From contig CAWKNP010000005.1 in NCBI GenBank assembly GCA_963851105.1, forward strand, positions 1-64,000: a DNA stretch of 64,000 nucleotides. The letters are read 5' to 3'. This document shows, piece by piece, positions 27,017 to 35,899 of this stretch. The stretch's first letter is position 1. The number at the start of each line of letters is the position of its first letter. The stretch is from DATARN01 sp963851105. Its GTDB lineage: Bacteria > Actinomycetota > Acidimicrobiia > Acidimicrobiales > Palsa-688. Position numbers and translations under genes: made by a program. A model generated the notes under the pieces. That model was not told the DNA's origin and searched no databases. It saw nothing but the letters and a program-made list of their open reading frames with translations.

Positions 27017-30000
27017 GCGGGGAGCGGGTACCGCCGTTCGACCTGTGCGGTCCGCTTCCCACCGGCGTGACGGTCCTCGAGGCCAGCGCGGGCACGGGCA
27101 AGACGTTCACCATCGCCGCACTGGCGGCCCGCTACGTCGCGGCCGGCACGCCGCTCGACCGAATGCTGCTGGTCACCTTCACCCGCATGGCGACCGGCGA
27201 GCTGCGCGAACGGGTTCGCGAGCGCCTGCTCAGCGCCGAGGAGGGTGTGGCGCGGGCCCAGGCGGGGGTGGCACCGCTGGGAGACGAGGTTCTCCAGTTG
27301 CTCGCTCGCGGCACGCTCGAAGAGCTGGCCGCGCGGCGGCGGAATCTCGGCGAGGCGCTACGGGATTTCGACGCCGCCACCATCGCCACCACCCACGGCT
27401 TCTGCGAGCAGGTGCTGAGTGGTCTCGGCGTCGCCGGCGAGGTCGAACGGGATGCGACCTTCGTCGAGGACCTGAGCGACCTGGTCGAAGAAATCGTCGA
27501 CGATTTCTATATTCGGAAATTCTTCCGCACCGACGGGACGCTCCCGTTCGACCGAGCGGAGGCGCTGCGCATTGCTCGCAAAGCCGTCGAGAACCCTTTT
27601 TCCCCGCTCGAACCGCGCGACGCGGCCGACGGGTCGACGCCGGGTATGCGCCGGCGACTCGCAGACGCGGTGCGCGTCGAAGTCGAGCGACGCAAGCGGC
27701 GAGCGGGCGTGGTCACCTATGACGATCTTCTCGTCCGCCTCCGCGACACCCTCGCCGACGGCGCCCGCGGCGCCGCCACCTGCCAGCGCCTCCGGGACCG
27801 CTACCGGGTGGCGCTGGTCGATGAATTCCAGGACACCGATCCCGTCCAGTGGGAGATCATGCGCCGGGCCTTCGGCACCGGCGACGGCACCTTGGTGCTG
27901 ATCGGTGATCCCAAACAGGCGATCTACGCCTTCCGTGGTGCTGACGTTTACGCCTACCTGGACGCGGCGCGCGACGCCGGGACCAAGGCCACACTCGATG
28001 TCAACTGGCGCAGCGACAAGGGCCTGCTCGACGCCTACGACACCGTCTTCGGCGGCGCCAAACTGGGCCACGAGAGCATCCCCTACCGCCGGGTGGCGGC
28101 GGCCCCGGCCCACCAGGAGCCCCGGATGGTCGACGCACCGCACCCAGCGCACCTTCGGCTGCGGATCGTGCGGCGCGACACCGCCGGGGTTCCGCTCACC
28201 GACCAGGGCTACATGGCAGCGGCACCCGGCCGCCAGCATGTTGCCGCCGATCTGGCCGGCGACCTGGTCGCCTTGTTGACGTCGCGAGCGGCGATCATCC
28301 GCCGTGGGGTCGACGGTGCCGAGACCGCACGCGAGCAGGTACGGCCGGGACACATTGCAGTACTCGTCAGGACCAACCGTCACGCCGCGTTGGTACGCGA
28401 CGCCCTCGACGCCGTCGGGATCCCGGCCGTGATCAACGGCGCCGGCAGCGTCTTCGCCACCGCCACGGCGCGGGAGTGGCTGCGGCTGTTGGAGGCGCTG
28501 GAACGGCCGACGTCGGCGACGCGGGCGGCGTCGGTTGCCCTGACGGCATTCCTCGGCTGGTCCGCCGAGCAGGTGGCGTCGGCCGACGACCGGGCCTGGG
28601 AGGCCATCCATGCCCGGCTCCACCGGTGGGCCGGCCTGCTGCGCCGGCGGGGGGTGGCGTCGCTGTTGGAAGCCATCACCCACACCGAAGGCCTGCCCGG
28701 CCGGGTGCTCGCCCGCCCCGATGGGGAACGGGACTTGACCGACATCCGCCATGCCGGCCAACTCCTCCACGCCGCGGCCACCTCCGAGCAGCTCGGCGTG
28801 ACTGCCCTGGCGGGCTGGCTGCGCCAACGCATTGCCGAGGCCGACAAGGACACCGGCAACGAGGAGCGCAGCCGGCGCCTGGAGTCCGACGCCGAGGCGG
28901 TGCAGGTCCTCACGATCCACCGCAGCAAGGGCCTCGAGTTCCCCATCGTGTACTACCCCTACTTGTGGGAGCCCTCCTGGATCTCCGACGACGACCCCCC
29001 GATTTTCCATGACCCCGACGCCGGCCACCAGCGCACCATCGACGTAGGCGGGAAAAAGGGGCCGGGTTTCGCACGACATTGGAACCGCTACGTCCAGGAG
29101 CAGCGCGGCGAGGAACTACGCCTCGCCTACGTCGCCCTCACCCGGGCCCAGCACCAGGCGGTGGTGTGGTGGGCGGCGTCATGGGACAGCCGCGATTCGC
29201 CACTCGGCCGGCTGCTCTTCGCCCGCGACGAGGACGGCAACGTCGCAGCCAGCGGAGCCGCGGTGCCCGACGATGAAAAGGTGGCAGCCCACTTCGCGAC
29301 CCTGGCAGCAAAAACACCCCGTTGCATCAGCGTGGAGGAAAGCGTTGGCGGCCGCGAAGCTCGCTGGACCGGGCCGGGGGGCGTGGCCGCCAACCTGGAG
29401 GCAGGGCGATTCGACCGGACCATCGACGGCAAGTGGCGGCGGACCTCCTACAGCGGCATCACCGAGGGAGCCCACGACGCCCGCGTCGCCAGCGAGGCCG
29501 AACAGGACGTGGTGGCCGACGAGGACGAGGTGCTCGTGGTCGTACCTGCCAACGACGACGACGCCACCGATCCGGCCAGCTACGTGGCCCGGTCCCGACC
29601 TTTGCCGCTGGCTACCATGCCGGGCGGTCGCGATGTCGGCACCTTCGTGCACAGCGTCCTCGAGGCGACGGACTTCGCCGCCGCCGATATCGATGCGTCG
29701 CTCTTGGCGGCCGTCGCCAACGAGCAGCGCCGCCAGCGCCTCGACATCGGCGACCCCGCACTGGTCGTGGACGGGCTGCGGGCGGCCATCGAGACGCCGC
29801 TCGGCCCCGCGCTCGGAGACGTGCGACTGCGGGACATCGGCACCGCCGACCGGGTCAACGAGATGGCGTTCGAGTTGCCATTGGTTGGCGGTGACCGTCC
29901 AACCGGCGAACTCACCGTCAGTGGCATCGCCTCTCTCTTTCGTCGCCACCTGGCAGCCGACGATGTCCTCGCCGGTTACGCCGACCGCCTGGCGGACCCG

Positions 30001-30417
30001 GCGCTGGTGGCCGACCTCCGCGGCTTCCTGACCGGCAGCCTCGATCTGGTGCTGCGGACGCATGGGGCCGACGGCAATTCCCGATTCGCGGTGGTGGACT
30101 ACAAGACGAACCGGCTGGCGCCCGCGGGGGAGCCCTTGACCGCCTGGCACTACCGGCCGGAGGCGCTGGCGGACGAGATGCAACGGGCTCACTATCCGTT
30201 GCAGGCCGTCCTGTACCTGGCGGCACTGCACCGCTACCTTCGCTGGCGTCTCCCCGGATACCAGCCGGGGCGCGACCTGGCCGGCGTGGCGTACCTCTTC
30301 GTCCGGGGGATGGACGGAGCCGCCCATCCCGGCGCAGGCGTCTTCGCCTGGCGGCCGCCCACCGCCTTCATCGAAGATCTCAGCGATCTCCTCGATCGCG
30401 GCATGGTGCCGGCATGA
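27013..30417 (+). CDS. recB: RecB, exodeoxyribonuclease V beta subunit (helicase-nuclease)
   Basis: A 1134-residue UvrD-type helicase with a C-terminal nuclease, within the normal RecB length. ATG 27013 overlaps the recC stop. Walker A EASAGTGKTFTIAALAARY is at about 22-40, Walker B VDEFQDTDPVQWEIM near 270 and helicase motif VQVLTIHRSKGLEFPIV near 635. The RecB-family nuclease motif appears as FAVVDYKTNRLAP at about 1025. The protein is the 3'-5' motor and nuclease of RecBCD, acting at double-strand breaks and on foreign linear DNA. recD overlaps its end. Confidence 0.96.
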   Translation: MSGERVPPFDLCGPLPTGVTVLEASAGTGKTFTIAALAARYVAAGTPLDRMLLVTFTRMATGELRERVRERLLSAEEGVARAQAGVAPLGDEVLQLLARGTLEELAARRRNLGEALRDFDAATIATTHGFCEQVLSGLGVAGEVERDATFVEDLSDLVEEIVDDFYIRKFFRTDGTLPFDRAEALRIARKAVENPFSPLEPRDAADGSTPGMRRRLADAVRVEVERRKRRAGVVTYDDLLVRLRDTLADGARGAATCQRLRDRYRVALVDEFQDTDPVQWEIMRRAFGTGDGTLVLIGDPKQAIYAFRGADVYAYLDAARDAGTKATLDVNWRSDKGLLDAYDTVFGGAKLGHESIPYRRVAAAPAHQEPRMVDAPHPAHLRLRIVRRDTAGVPLTDQGYMAAAPGRQHVAADLAGDLVALLTSRAAIIRRGVDGAETAREQVRPGHIAVLVRTNRHAALVRDALDAVGIPAVINGAGSVFATATAREWLRLLEALERPTSATRAASVALTAFLGWSAEQVASADDRAWEAIHARLHRWAGLLRRRGVASLLEAITHTEGLPGRVLARPDGERDLTDIRHAGQLLHAAATSEQLGVTALAGWLRQRIAEADKDTGNEERSRRLESDAEAVQVLTIHRSKGLEFPIVYYPYLWEPSWISDDDPPIFHDPDAGHQRTIDVGGKKGPGFARHWNRYVQEQRGEELRLAYVALTRAQHQAVVWWAASWDSRDSPLGRLLFARDEDGNVAASGAAVPDDEKVAAHFATLAAKTPRCISVEESVGGREARWTGPGGVAANLEAGRFDRTIDGKWRRTSYSGITEGAHDARVASEAEQDVVADEDEVLVVVPANDDDATDPASYVARSRPLPLATMPGGRDVGTFVHSVLEATDFAAADIDASLLAAVANEQRRQRLDIGDPALVVDGLRAAIETPLGPALGDVRLRDIGTADRVNEMAFELPLVGGDRPTGELTVSGIASLFRRHLAADDVLAGYADRLADPALVADLRGFLTGSLDLVLRTHGADGNSRFAVVDYKTNRLAPAGEPLTAWHYRPEALADEMQRAHYPLQAVLYLAALHRYLRWRLPGYQPGRDLAGVAYLFVRGMDGAAHPGAGVFAWRPPTAFIEDLSDLLDRGMVPA

Positions 30418-32453
30418 CGGCGCTTCCGATCACTGGCTTGGTCGCGTCCCCGGCGGCGCCGCAGCTCCCGGCCCTGACGCGCGACCGGGAGCTCGGGCTC
30501 GACGAGTTCCATGTACGCCGGGTACGGCGGGCCTCGGGCTTGCTGCGGTCTTTCAACGACGCCGGCGTCCTGGGCGCGGCTGACGTCCATGTCGCCCTTC
30601 GTCTCGGGCGATTCGGCGGCGACGGGGACGGCTCCAAGGATGGCGATGGCGGCGGCCGTGGTGACGGTGATGGTGATGGTGACGACCTGGTACTCCTCGC
30701 CGCGGCCCTGGCGGTGCGTGCCCCCCGGCTCGGCCATGTGTGCACGGACCTCGCGACAGTGCACGGCAGCGTCATCATCGACGCCGACTTCCCCGTCGAC
30801 GTCAAGGAACTCCCATGGCCGGATCCCGGTCCCTGGATCGAGCGCCTTTCGGCCAGCCCGCTGGTGGCGGTCGGCGAGGCCGGACCGGGCGACCGGCCCC
30901 TTCGCCTGATCGGCACCCTGCTCTACCTCGATCGGTACTGGCGGGAAGAAGGCCAGGTCGCCGCCGACCTCGCCGGGCGTAGCGAACAAGGGGCCGCGGG
31001 CGTCGACATCGCGACTCTGGCCGGCGGGTTGTCGCGGCTGTTCGGAGGATCGGAGCCCGACTACCAGCGCCTGGCTGCCGCCTCGGCGGTCCTGCGCCGC
31101 TTTTCAGTCGTAGCCGGAGGCCCGGGCACCGGCAAGACCACCACCGTGGCCCGGATCCTGGCCCTACTCGACGAGCAGGCTCTGGCCACTGGGAACCCGC
31201 CGCCGCTCGTCGCCCTTGCGGCACCGACGGGGAAGGCGGCGGCTCGGCTCGAGGAGGCGGTGCACGGTGAGGCGGCCAAACTCGACGTAGGAGGGGCCAC
31301 CCGGGCGCGGCTGCTGGCGGTCGGGGCGTCGACGCTGCACCGGTTGCTTGGTTGGCGACCCGACAGCAACAACCGCTTCCGCCACCACCGCGGCAACCGA
31401 CTTCCCCACGACGTTGTCATCGTGGACGAGACGTCCATGGTGTCGTTGTCGCTCATGGCCCGACTGGTCGAAGCGGTGCGCAGCGACGCCCGTCTGGTAT
31501 TGGTCGGCGATCCCGAGCAACTCGCCTCGGTGGAGGCGGGCGCCGTGCTTGGCGACGTCGTCGGCCCCGCCGCTGAGGCCCTGCTCATGCGGCCGCTGGC
31601 GCGCACGACGCTGGAGACCGCGACCGGCCAGGCGGTGACGGCGGCGGCGCCGCCGCAGGGGTCGAGCATCGGCGACGGGATCGTCCTGCTGCGCCAGGTG
31701 CACCGCTTCGGCGGCGGCATCGCGGCACTGGCCGATGCGGTCCGGGAGGGAGACGATGACGGCGCCATCACCCTGCTCGAATCGGACCGCCCCGACGTGC
31801 GCTGGATCCCCTTCGACCTGGCGGGTCCCGGGGCCGGGCGGGTGTTGCTCCCGGTGCGGGAGGCCATTGTCGCCACCGGCCGGCGGGTCACGGCCGCCGC
31901 CCGGGCCGGGCAGGCGCGAGCCGCCATCGATGCCCTCGGCGCCTTCCGGGTGCTGTGCGCCCACCGCCTCGGCCCCTATGGCGTGGCCACGTGGATGCCC
32001 CGGGTCGAAAGCTGGCTGGCCGCGGAGATCGACGGCTTCGCGGCCGACGGCACCTGGTACGTCGGGCGCCCTCTATTGGTAACCGAGAACGACTACGGGT
32101 TGCGGTTGTTCAACGGGGATACCGGCGTCGTCGTCGCGGCGGGACCGGGGCGGGTGGCGGCGGCGTTCGAGCGGCGCGGCGAGGTGCTGGAGTTCAGCCC
32201 GACCCGGTTGGCGGCGGTCGACACCGTGTACGCAATGACGGTGCACAAGAGCCAGGGCTCGCAGTTCGGCGGCGTCGCGGTCCTCCTCCCCGATCCCGCG
32301 TCGCCGATCCTGACCCGGGAATTGCTCTATACCGCCGTCACCAGGGCCAGGGAGCATCTGATCCTGGTGGGGACCGAGGCCGCCGTCCGGACTGCCATCA
32401 CCCGGCCCATCGCCCGATCCTCGGGACTGCGGCGCACGCTCTGGCACGAGTAG
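30414..32453 (+). CDS. recD: RecD, exodeoxyribonuclease V alpha subunit
   Basis: A 679-residue SF1 helicase, the 5'-3' motor of RecBCD. ATG 30414 overlaps the recB stop (ATGA). Walker A is VAGGPGTGKTTTVARIL near 232, Walker B VIVDETSMVSLSLMARLVE near 335 and the late helicase motif VYAMTVHKSQGSQF near 605. The N-terminal domain contains an Asp/Gly-rich insert (GDGDG and similar, about residues 65-83) that is probably a flexible loop. The 71-bp direct repeat with palindrome copies 2 and 3 begins two bases after the stop. Confidence 0.95.
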   Translation: MTALPITGLVASPAAPQLPALTRDRELGLDEFHVRRVRRASGLLRSFNDAGVLGAADVHVALRLGRFGGDGDGSKDGDGGGRGDGDGDGDDLVLLAAALAVRAPRLGHVCTDLATVHGSVIIDADFPVDVKELPWPDPGPWIERLSASPLVAVGEAGPGDRPLRLIGTLLYLDRYWREEGQVAADLAGRSEQGAAGVDIATLAGGLSRLFGGSEPDYQRLAAASAVLRRFSVVAGGPGTGKTTTVARILALLDEQALATGNPPPLVALAAPTGKAAARLEEAVHGEAAKLDVGGATRARLLAVGASTLHRLLGWRPDSNNRFRHHRGNRLPHDVVIVDETSMVSLSLMARLVEAVRSDARLVLVGDPEQLASVEAGAVLGDVVGPAAEALLMRPLARTTLETATGQAVTAAAPPQGSSIGDGIVLLRQVHRFGGGIAALADAVREGDDDGAITLLESDRPDVRWIPFDLAGPGAGRVLLPVREAIVATGRRVTAAARAGQARAAIDALGAFRVLCAHRLGPYGVATWMPRVESWLAAEIDGFAADGTWYVGRPLLVTENDYGLRLFNGDTGVVVAAGPGRVAAAFERRGEVLEFSPTRLAAVDTVYAMTVHKSQGSQFGGVAVLLPDPASPILTRELLYTAVTRAREHLILVGTEAAVRTAITRPIARSSGLRRTLWHE

Positions 32454-32472
32454 CCGCCGGGGTGCCAGGGGC

Positions 32473-32520
32473 CCAAAGTGCTGTGAAACGACGTAATGCT
32501 GTCGTTTCGCAGCACTTTGG
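32473..32520. repeat. Dispersed palindrome, copy 2
   Basis: Arm CCAAAGTGCTGTGAAACGAC (32473-32492) pairs with GTCGTTTCGCAGCACTTTGG (32501-32520) around the loop GTAATGCT. The 20-bp stem has a single U-G type mismatch, tolerated in RNA. Placed between convergent genes, it could end transcription from both sides. Confidence 0.88.
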
Positions 32521-32565
32521 CTTGGGTTGCGGCTTCCGGCCGGCGCCCGCCGGGGTGCCAGGGGC

Positions 32566-32613
32566 CCAAAGTGCTGTGAAACGACGTAATGCTGTCGTTT
32601 CGCAGCACTTTGG
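32566..32613. repeat. Dispersed palindrome, copy 3
   Basis: Identical to copy 2: left arm 32566-32585, loop GTAATGCT 32586-32593, right arm 32594-32613. It lies nine bases from the stop of the LigD-like gene, which ends at 32622 on the minus strand. Confidence 0.88.
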
Positions 32614-32621
32614 CTTGGAGA

Positions 32622-33644
32622 TCACGCCGGCGAATCGGGCCGGGCCCGCGCCCGGCTGGGCGCCACCCGGGGAGGTTCGTCGGGCATCTTCGGGTAGACC
32701 GGGGGCCATGGGGCATCGTGAAGTCCGGCGGCCGTGTCCCGTTCGTGCAGCGCCAGGAAGGGTTGGAGGGACTGCGGGTGGGCGATCATCTCGGCCCAGG
32801 GGTCGGCGCGTCGCGCTACCCGCTCGGGCACGGAACCGATGGTGAGCTGATCCGGCTCGATCTCTGCGAGCTCGTCCCAGGCGAAGGGCGTCGACACCTG
32901 AGCGCCCGGCCGGGCACGGACGGACCAGGCTCCGAACACGGTCTTGTGAGGGGCGTTCTGGTTGAAGTCGACGAAGACCCTCTGGCCGCGCTCCTCTTTC
33001 CACCAGGCGGCAGTCATGAGGTCGGGCCGGCGCCGCTCCAACTCCCGGGCGACGGCGACCGCGGACGACCGGACCTGGTACGGGTCCCACTGACGCAAAA
33101 GGCGCACATAGATGTGGATGCCGCGGTTGCCAGTGGTCTTGGGCATCCCGAGGACACCCAAATCGTCGAACAACATCTTCACCTCGGCCGCCGCCTCCCG
33201 CAGCATGGGAAAGGTGACGCCGGGTGTCGGGTCGAGATCGATGCGGAGTTCGTCGGAGTGCTCAGGATCGTCGGCCTTGTTGGGCCAGACGTGAAACCCG
33301 AGGCAAGCCAGGTTGACGGCCCACAACACGTGGGCCAGGTCGGCTGCGACCAGGGCTTGGGATGTGGTCCCGTTCGGGGTGCTGACCGTCGTCGTCTGCA
33401 GCCACTCGGGGCGCGATTCCGGCACCCGCTTCTGGAAGAACGACGAGCCGCCCGCTCCGTGTGGGAACCGCTGGAGGAGGACAGGGCGCCCGCCCATGGC
33501 GGCCATCAGCGGCTCCTCGACCGACTGGTAGTAGCGGACCAGGTCCAGCTTTGTTTCGCCGCGCTCGGGAAAGAACACTTTGTCGGGGCTGGTGATCACT
33601 AGGTCGTGCCCCGCTGCGGACACCTCGACGCCGTCATCGGCCAT
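32622..33644 (-). CDS. LigD-type polymerase-domain protein (archaeo-eukaryotic primase fold)
   Basis: A 340-residue stand-alone polymerase domain of the bacterial NHEJ ligase D family. ITSPDKVFFPERGETKLDLV and the metal-binding DELRIDLDP (Asp136, Asp138) are diagnostic, as is GNRGIHIYVRLL. Such proteins add ribonucleotides or fill gaps at broken ends. No ligase or phosphoesterase domain is fused, and no ku or ligase gene lies in the window, so any partners are elsewhere. It is convergent with recBCD, putting two break-repair functions side by side without showing co-regulation. Confidence 0.93.
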   Translation of the reverse strand: MADDGVEVSAAGHDLVITSPDKVFFPERGETKLDLVRYYQSVEEPLMAAMGGRPVLLQRFPHGAGGSSFFQKRVPESRPEWLQTTTVSTPNGTTSQALVAADLAHVLWAVNLACLGFHVWPNKADDPEHSDELRIDLDPTPGVTFPMLREAAAEVKMLFDDLGVLGMPKTTGNRGIHIYVRLLRQWDPYQVRSSAVAVARELERRRPDLMTAAWWKEERGQRVFVDFNQNAPHKTVFGAWSVRARPGAQVSTPFAWDELAEIEPDQLTIGSVPERVARRADPWAEMIAHPQSLQPFLALHERDTAAGLHDAPWPPVYPKMPDEPPRVAPSRARARPDSPA

Positions 33645-33693
33645 TGCCTCGAAACTAATCCGCCGGTCTGCGGGCGGGTTGTATCGTCAACCC

Positions 33694-33807
33694 ATGGGCA
33701 ACAAAGCACCTGCACCAGGCCAACCCAAGAAACCGGGTAAGAGCCTCATGGAGAAGCGCGCCGTCAAGAAGGCCAAGAAGGCAGGCCGGGGTAAGGCCGG
33801 CGCATAG
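33694..33807 (+). CDS. Small lysine-rich protein, unknown function
   Basis: A 37-residue peptide with about 11 lysines and two arginines, Pro-rich at the start (APAPGQPKKPGK) and helical-looking later (MEKRAVKKAKKAGRGKAGA). It is reported because the ATG is well placed after the divergent LigD gene and the basic composition resembles small nucleic-acid-binding or ribosome-associated peptides of Actinomycetota. The family is not recognised, and a chance frame is possible. Confidence 0.5.
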   Translation: MGNKAPAPGQPKKPGKSLMEKRAVKKAKKAGRGKAGA

Positions 33808-33850
33808 TTAGCCGCCAGAAAACCGCCCTACGTCAAGCGCCGGCGAACGG

Positions 33851-34096
33851 CTAGCGGGGGGGATGCACCCCGTGCATGAACAGCCATTGCCACCACTTGG
33901 GGCGGGTGGCTGCCACCTCCTGCTCCACAGCCGCGAGCTCAGCCTCGAGAGCACTGCGCTGCTCGCTCGGAAGATCCTTCTTGAGTTCGTCGCTGAGGAC
34001 GTGCCGGCGCTCCCGTAGCCAGTTCCCGCCGCTGATGATCCCGGGCACGGAATGCAAGTCTACAGGCGTCGCCAAACCCACTCGGCCCGCCGCCAA
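33851..34096 (-). CDS. Small hypothetical protein
   Basis: An 81-residue frame with an amphipathic, probably coiled segment (LRERRHVLSDELKKDLP, then RSALEAELAAVEQEVAATRP) and a Trp-rich end KWWQWLFMHGVHPPR. Periodic charge and Leu spacing look like a real protein. The true start may be one of the first few codons or a GTG about 12 codons in. Function unknown. Confidence 0.5.
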   Translation of the reverse strand: MAAGRVGLATPVDLHSVPGIISGGNWLRERRHVLSDELKKDLPSEQRSALEAELAAVEQEVAATRPKWWQWLFMHGVHPPR

Positions 34097-34139
34097 GCCC
34101 GCCCGGCGCCGCGAAGGCCGTCCGGGCTAGGGCCGGTGT

Positions 34140-35681
34140 TCAGCGTCGTCGGGGGAGGTGGCGGCGGACCCGTATCAGCATGCGGACCATCTCTTCGCCC
34201 AGGTCGTCGGTGCTTGCCCGGGGGTTGTTGTAGACCACGTATTCCTTGGCCACCAGGGTGGCCAGGTAGTCGAGCAGTGCGGGTTCGTCGTCTTTGACCA
34301 TCAGGTAGTCGGGGTGGGAGTCGTTGTAGAAAACGATCCCGGTGTCGACCTCGAAGCGGGACCGGGTAGGTCCGGGGGTGGGGTCGGGGGCCACCGTGGG
34401 CAGCGATTTGGATCGGGACCGGCTGGGGGTGGCGGTGGCGGTATCGCTGTCGGGGTCCAGCGGCGGCTGCTCGGGAGGCGGGGCTGGCAACCGAGGCGGG
34501 TCCAACTGGCCGGGGTCATCGCCGGCGCCGTTGTGGTTGTTGTCGGTATCGCGGTCGGCGGGACCGACGGCTGACGTTTCGAGGAGGGCGCCGTCACCGA
34601 ACTCGTCTCCTAGCAGCGTACGCATGGGGTTGTCGAGGTCGGACAGCTCCTTGAGGACCCGACCGAAGATGCGCCGTACCGTGTCCGACAGCCGCTCCGC
34701 GGTGGCCTGGTCGACTTCGGCCGTCACCTGTTCCAACAGGGTGGCGACCACCGGTTCGACCGCTGCGATGGCGTCGATGAACACCGGGAAGGCGTCACGG
34801 TCGCGCAGGATGGCCCGGCGTCCCGCGGTCTGCTGCAACGCTTCGAACACGATCTGACCGGACAGCTGGTCGCCGGTCCACGGCAGGTGGTCGAACTCCT
34901 CGAGGCCGGCCAGGTCGTCGATGATGGTGGTCCCGGCCCGCCCGACCACCGCCACCCGGCGATGCCGATCCGGTTGGGGGGCGACATAGACGTTGAACTC
35001 GACCCGGCCCCACAAGGTGGGCCGGGCCGGCAACGCGATGTGGATTCCGTCAGGCTGTTCGGGGGTCACCACCTCGGCGGCGCGACCTTCTTCGACCACG
35101 ATCTGGTAGTCGCCCCGGGCCAAGGCCGGGCCCCGGCGGCGGCGCAGGTAGTCGACCACCTTGCGTTGGGTCAGCATCCGCAGCACGTCGGGTTCCAAGT
35201 CGAGCAAGTAGACGGTGGTCCCGGGCCGGTCCCGGCGCCGACGCCGCTCATGGGGATCCAAGGTGGCGTTGGCCGATCCCCGTTTCAGGCACAGCGAGGC
35301 GGTGGCCGGGCTGTCCGCGGTGCGGGTCACGATCTCGCAGCGGGCCCCGAGCTGCTGGTAGGCCAACAAGCCGATGGCCTTTTCGCCCAGGGTGCGGTCG
35401 TCGCCCACCTTGGACGACTCGAACAGCGAGCGGGCCAACTCCCGCAGCCGTTCGGCGCTCAAACCCCGGCCGTCGTCATCGACCGCCACATAGGGCCGCT
35501 GACCCCGCCGGTGTAACACCACCCGGATCCGGCCGCCCACGATGCCGGCCTCGGCATACTCGTCGGCCGCGTTGGAAACGAACTCGTTCAACGTGTCCTT
35601 GGGGTCCTGGTAGGACTGCCCTGACACCAGCACCGCCTTGGCCACGTTCTTGATTCGCAGCCGGACAGTCTCGGTGGGCAC
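34140..35681 (-). CDS. Stand-alone GHKL (HSP90/MutL/MORC-like) ATPase
   Basis: A 513-residue protein with an N-terminal Bergerat ATP-binding fold. The N-box LNEFVSNAADEY (31-42) has Glu33 and Asn37; the G1 box is AVDDDGRGLS (66-75); the lid/G2 box KVGDDRTLGEKAIGLLAYQQ is at 91-110. The GEKAIG form resembles HSP90, MutL and MORC ATPases more than histidine kinases. Residues about 150-360 are a helical/beta transducer-like part, 390-440 a Pro/Asp/Ser linker, and 450-513 a conserved-looking end (FYNDSHPDYLMVKDD). There is no kinase, HSP90 or mismatch-repair context. An ATP-driven clamp or remodelling role is inference. Confidence 0.8.
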   Translation of the reverse strand: MPTETVRLRIKNVAKAVLVSGQSYQDPKDTLNEFVSNAADEYAEAGIVGGRIRVVLHRRGQRPYVAVDDDGRGLSAERLRELARSLFESSKVGDDRTLGEKAIGLLAYQQLGARCEIVTRTADSPATASLCLKRGSANATLDPHERRRRRDRPGTTVYLLDLEPDVLRMLTQRKVVDYLRRRRGPALARGDYQIVVEEGRAAEVVTPEQPDGIHIALPARPTLWGRVEFNVYVAPQPDRHRRVAVVGRAGTTIIDDLAGLEEFDHLPWTGDQLSGQIVFEALQQTAGRRAILRDRDAFPVFIDAIAAVEPVVATLLEQVTAEVDQATAERLSDTVRRIFGRVLKELSDLDNPMRTLLGDEFGDGALLETSAVGPADRDTDNNHNGAGDDPGQLDPPRLPAPPPEQPPLDPDSDTATATPSRSRSKSLPTVAPDPTPGPTRSRFEVDTGIVFYNDSHPDYLMVKDDEPALLDYLATLVAKEYVVYNNPRASTDDLGEEMVRMLIRVRRHLPRRR

Positions 35682-35899
35682 AATTATCCAGCCTAGAAAA
35701 GATGACCGCCTGCGTCAGGCACCCTAGAGCCGACCCGCTTCACCTTCGACCACTGTCCATCCACCAATTTGTCCGCGTACGACGCCATTGAATGACAGCC
35801 ATGTCCCTGGCGACCGCCACGAGCGACGTGCTGACTACGCGGAAGGCGACCAAAAACGGCCACGTCGGCGCGCCAAAGCGCCCGGCGCCGCCCTGCCTC
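35682..35899. other. Short intergenic region
   Basis: A 218-base gap between two minus-strand genes, probably with the promoter of the GHKL ATPase gene. No gene or structured element is seen. Confidence 0.3.

Larger units (their letters stand above)
32455..32618. repeat. 71-bp identical direct repeat carrying two palindromes
   Basis: Positions 32455-32525 and 32548-32618 are identical by eye over 71 bases and separated by 22 bases. Each contains one copy of the dispersed palindrome. The pair fills the gap between the convergent recD and LigD-like genes. Perfect identity suggests recent duplication or gene conversion. Confidence 0.9.
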
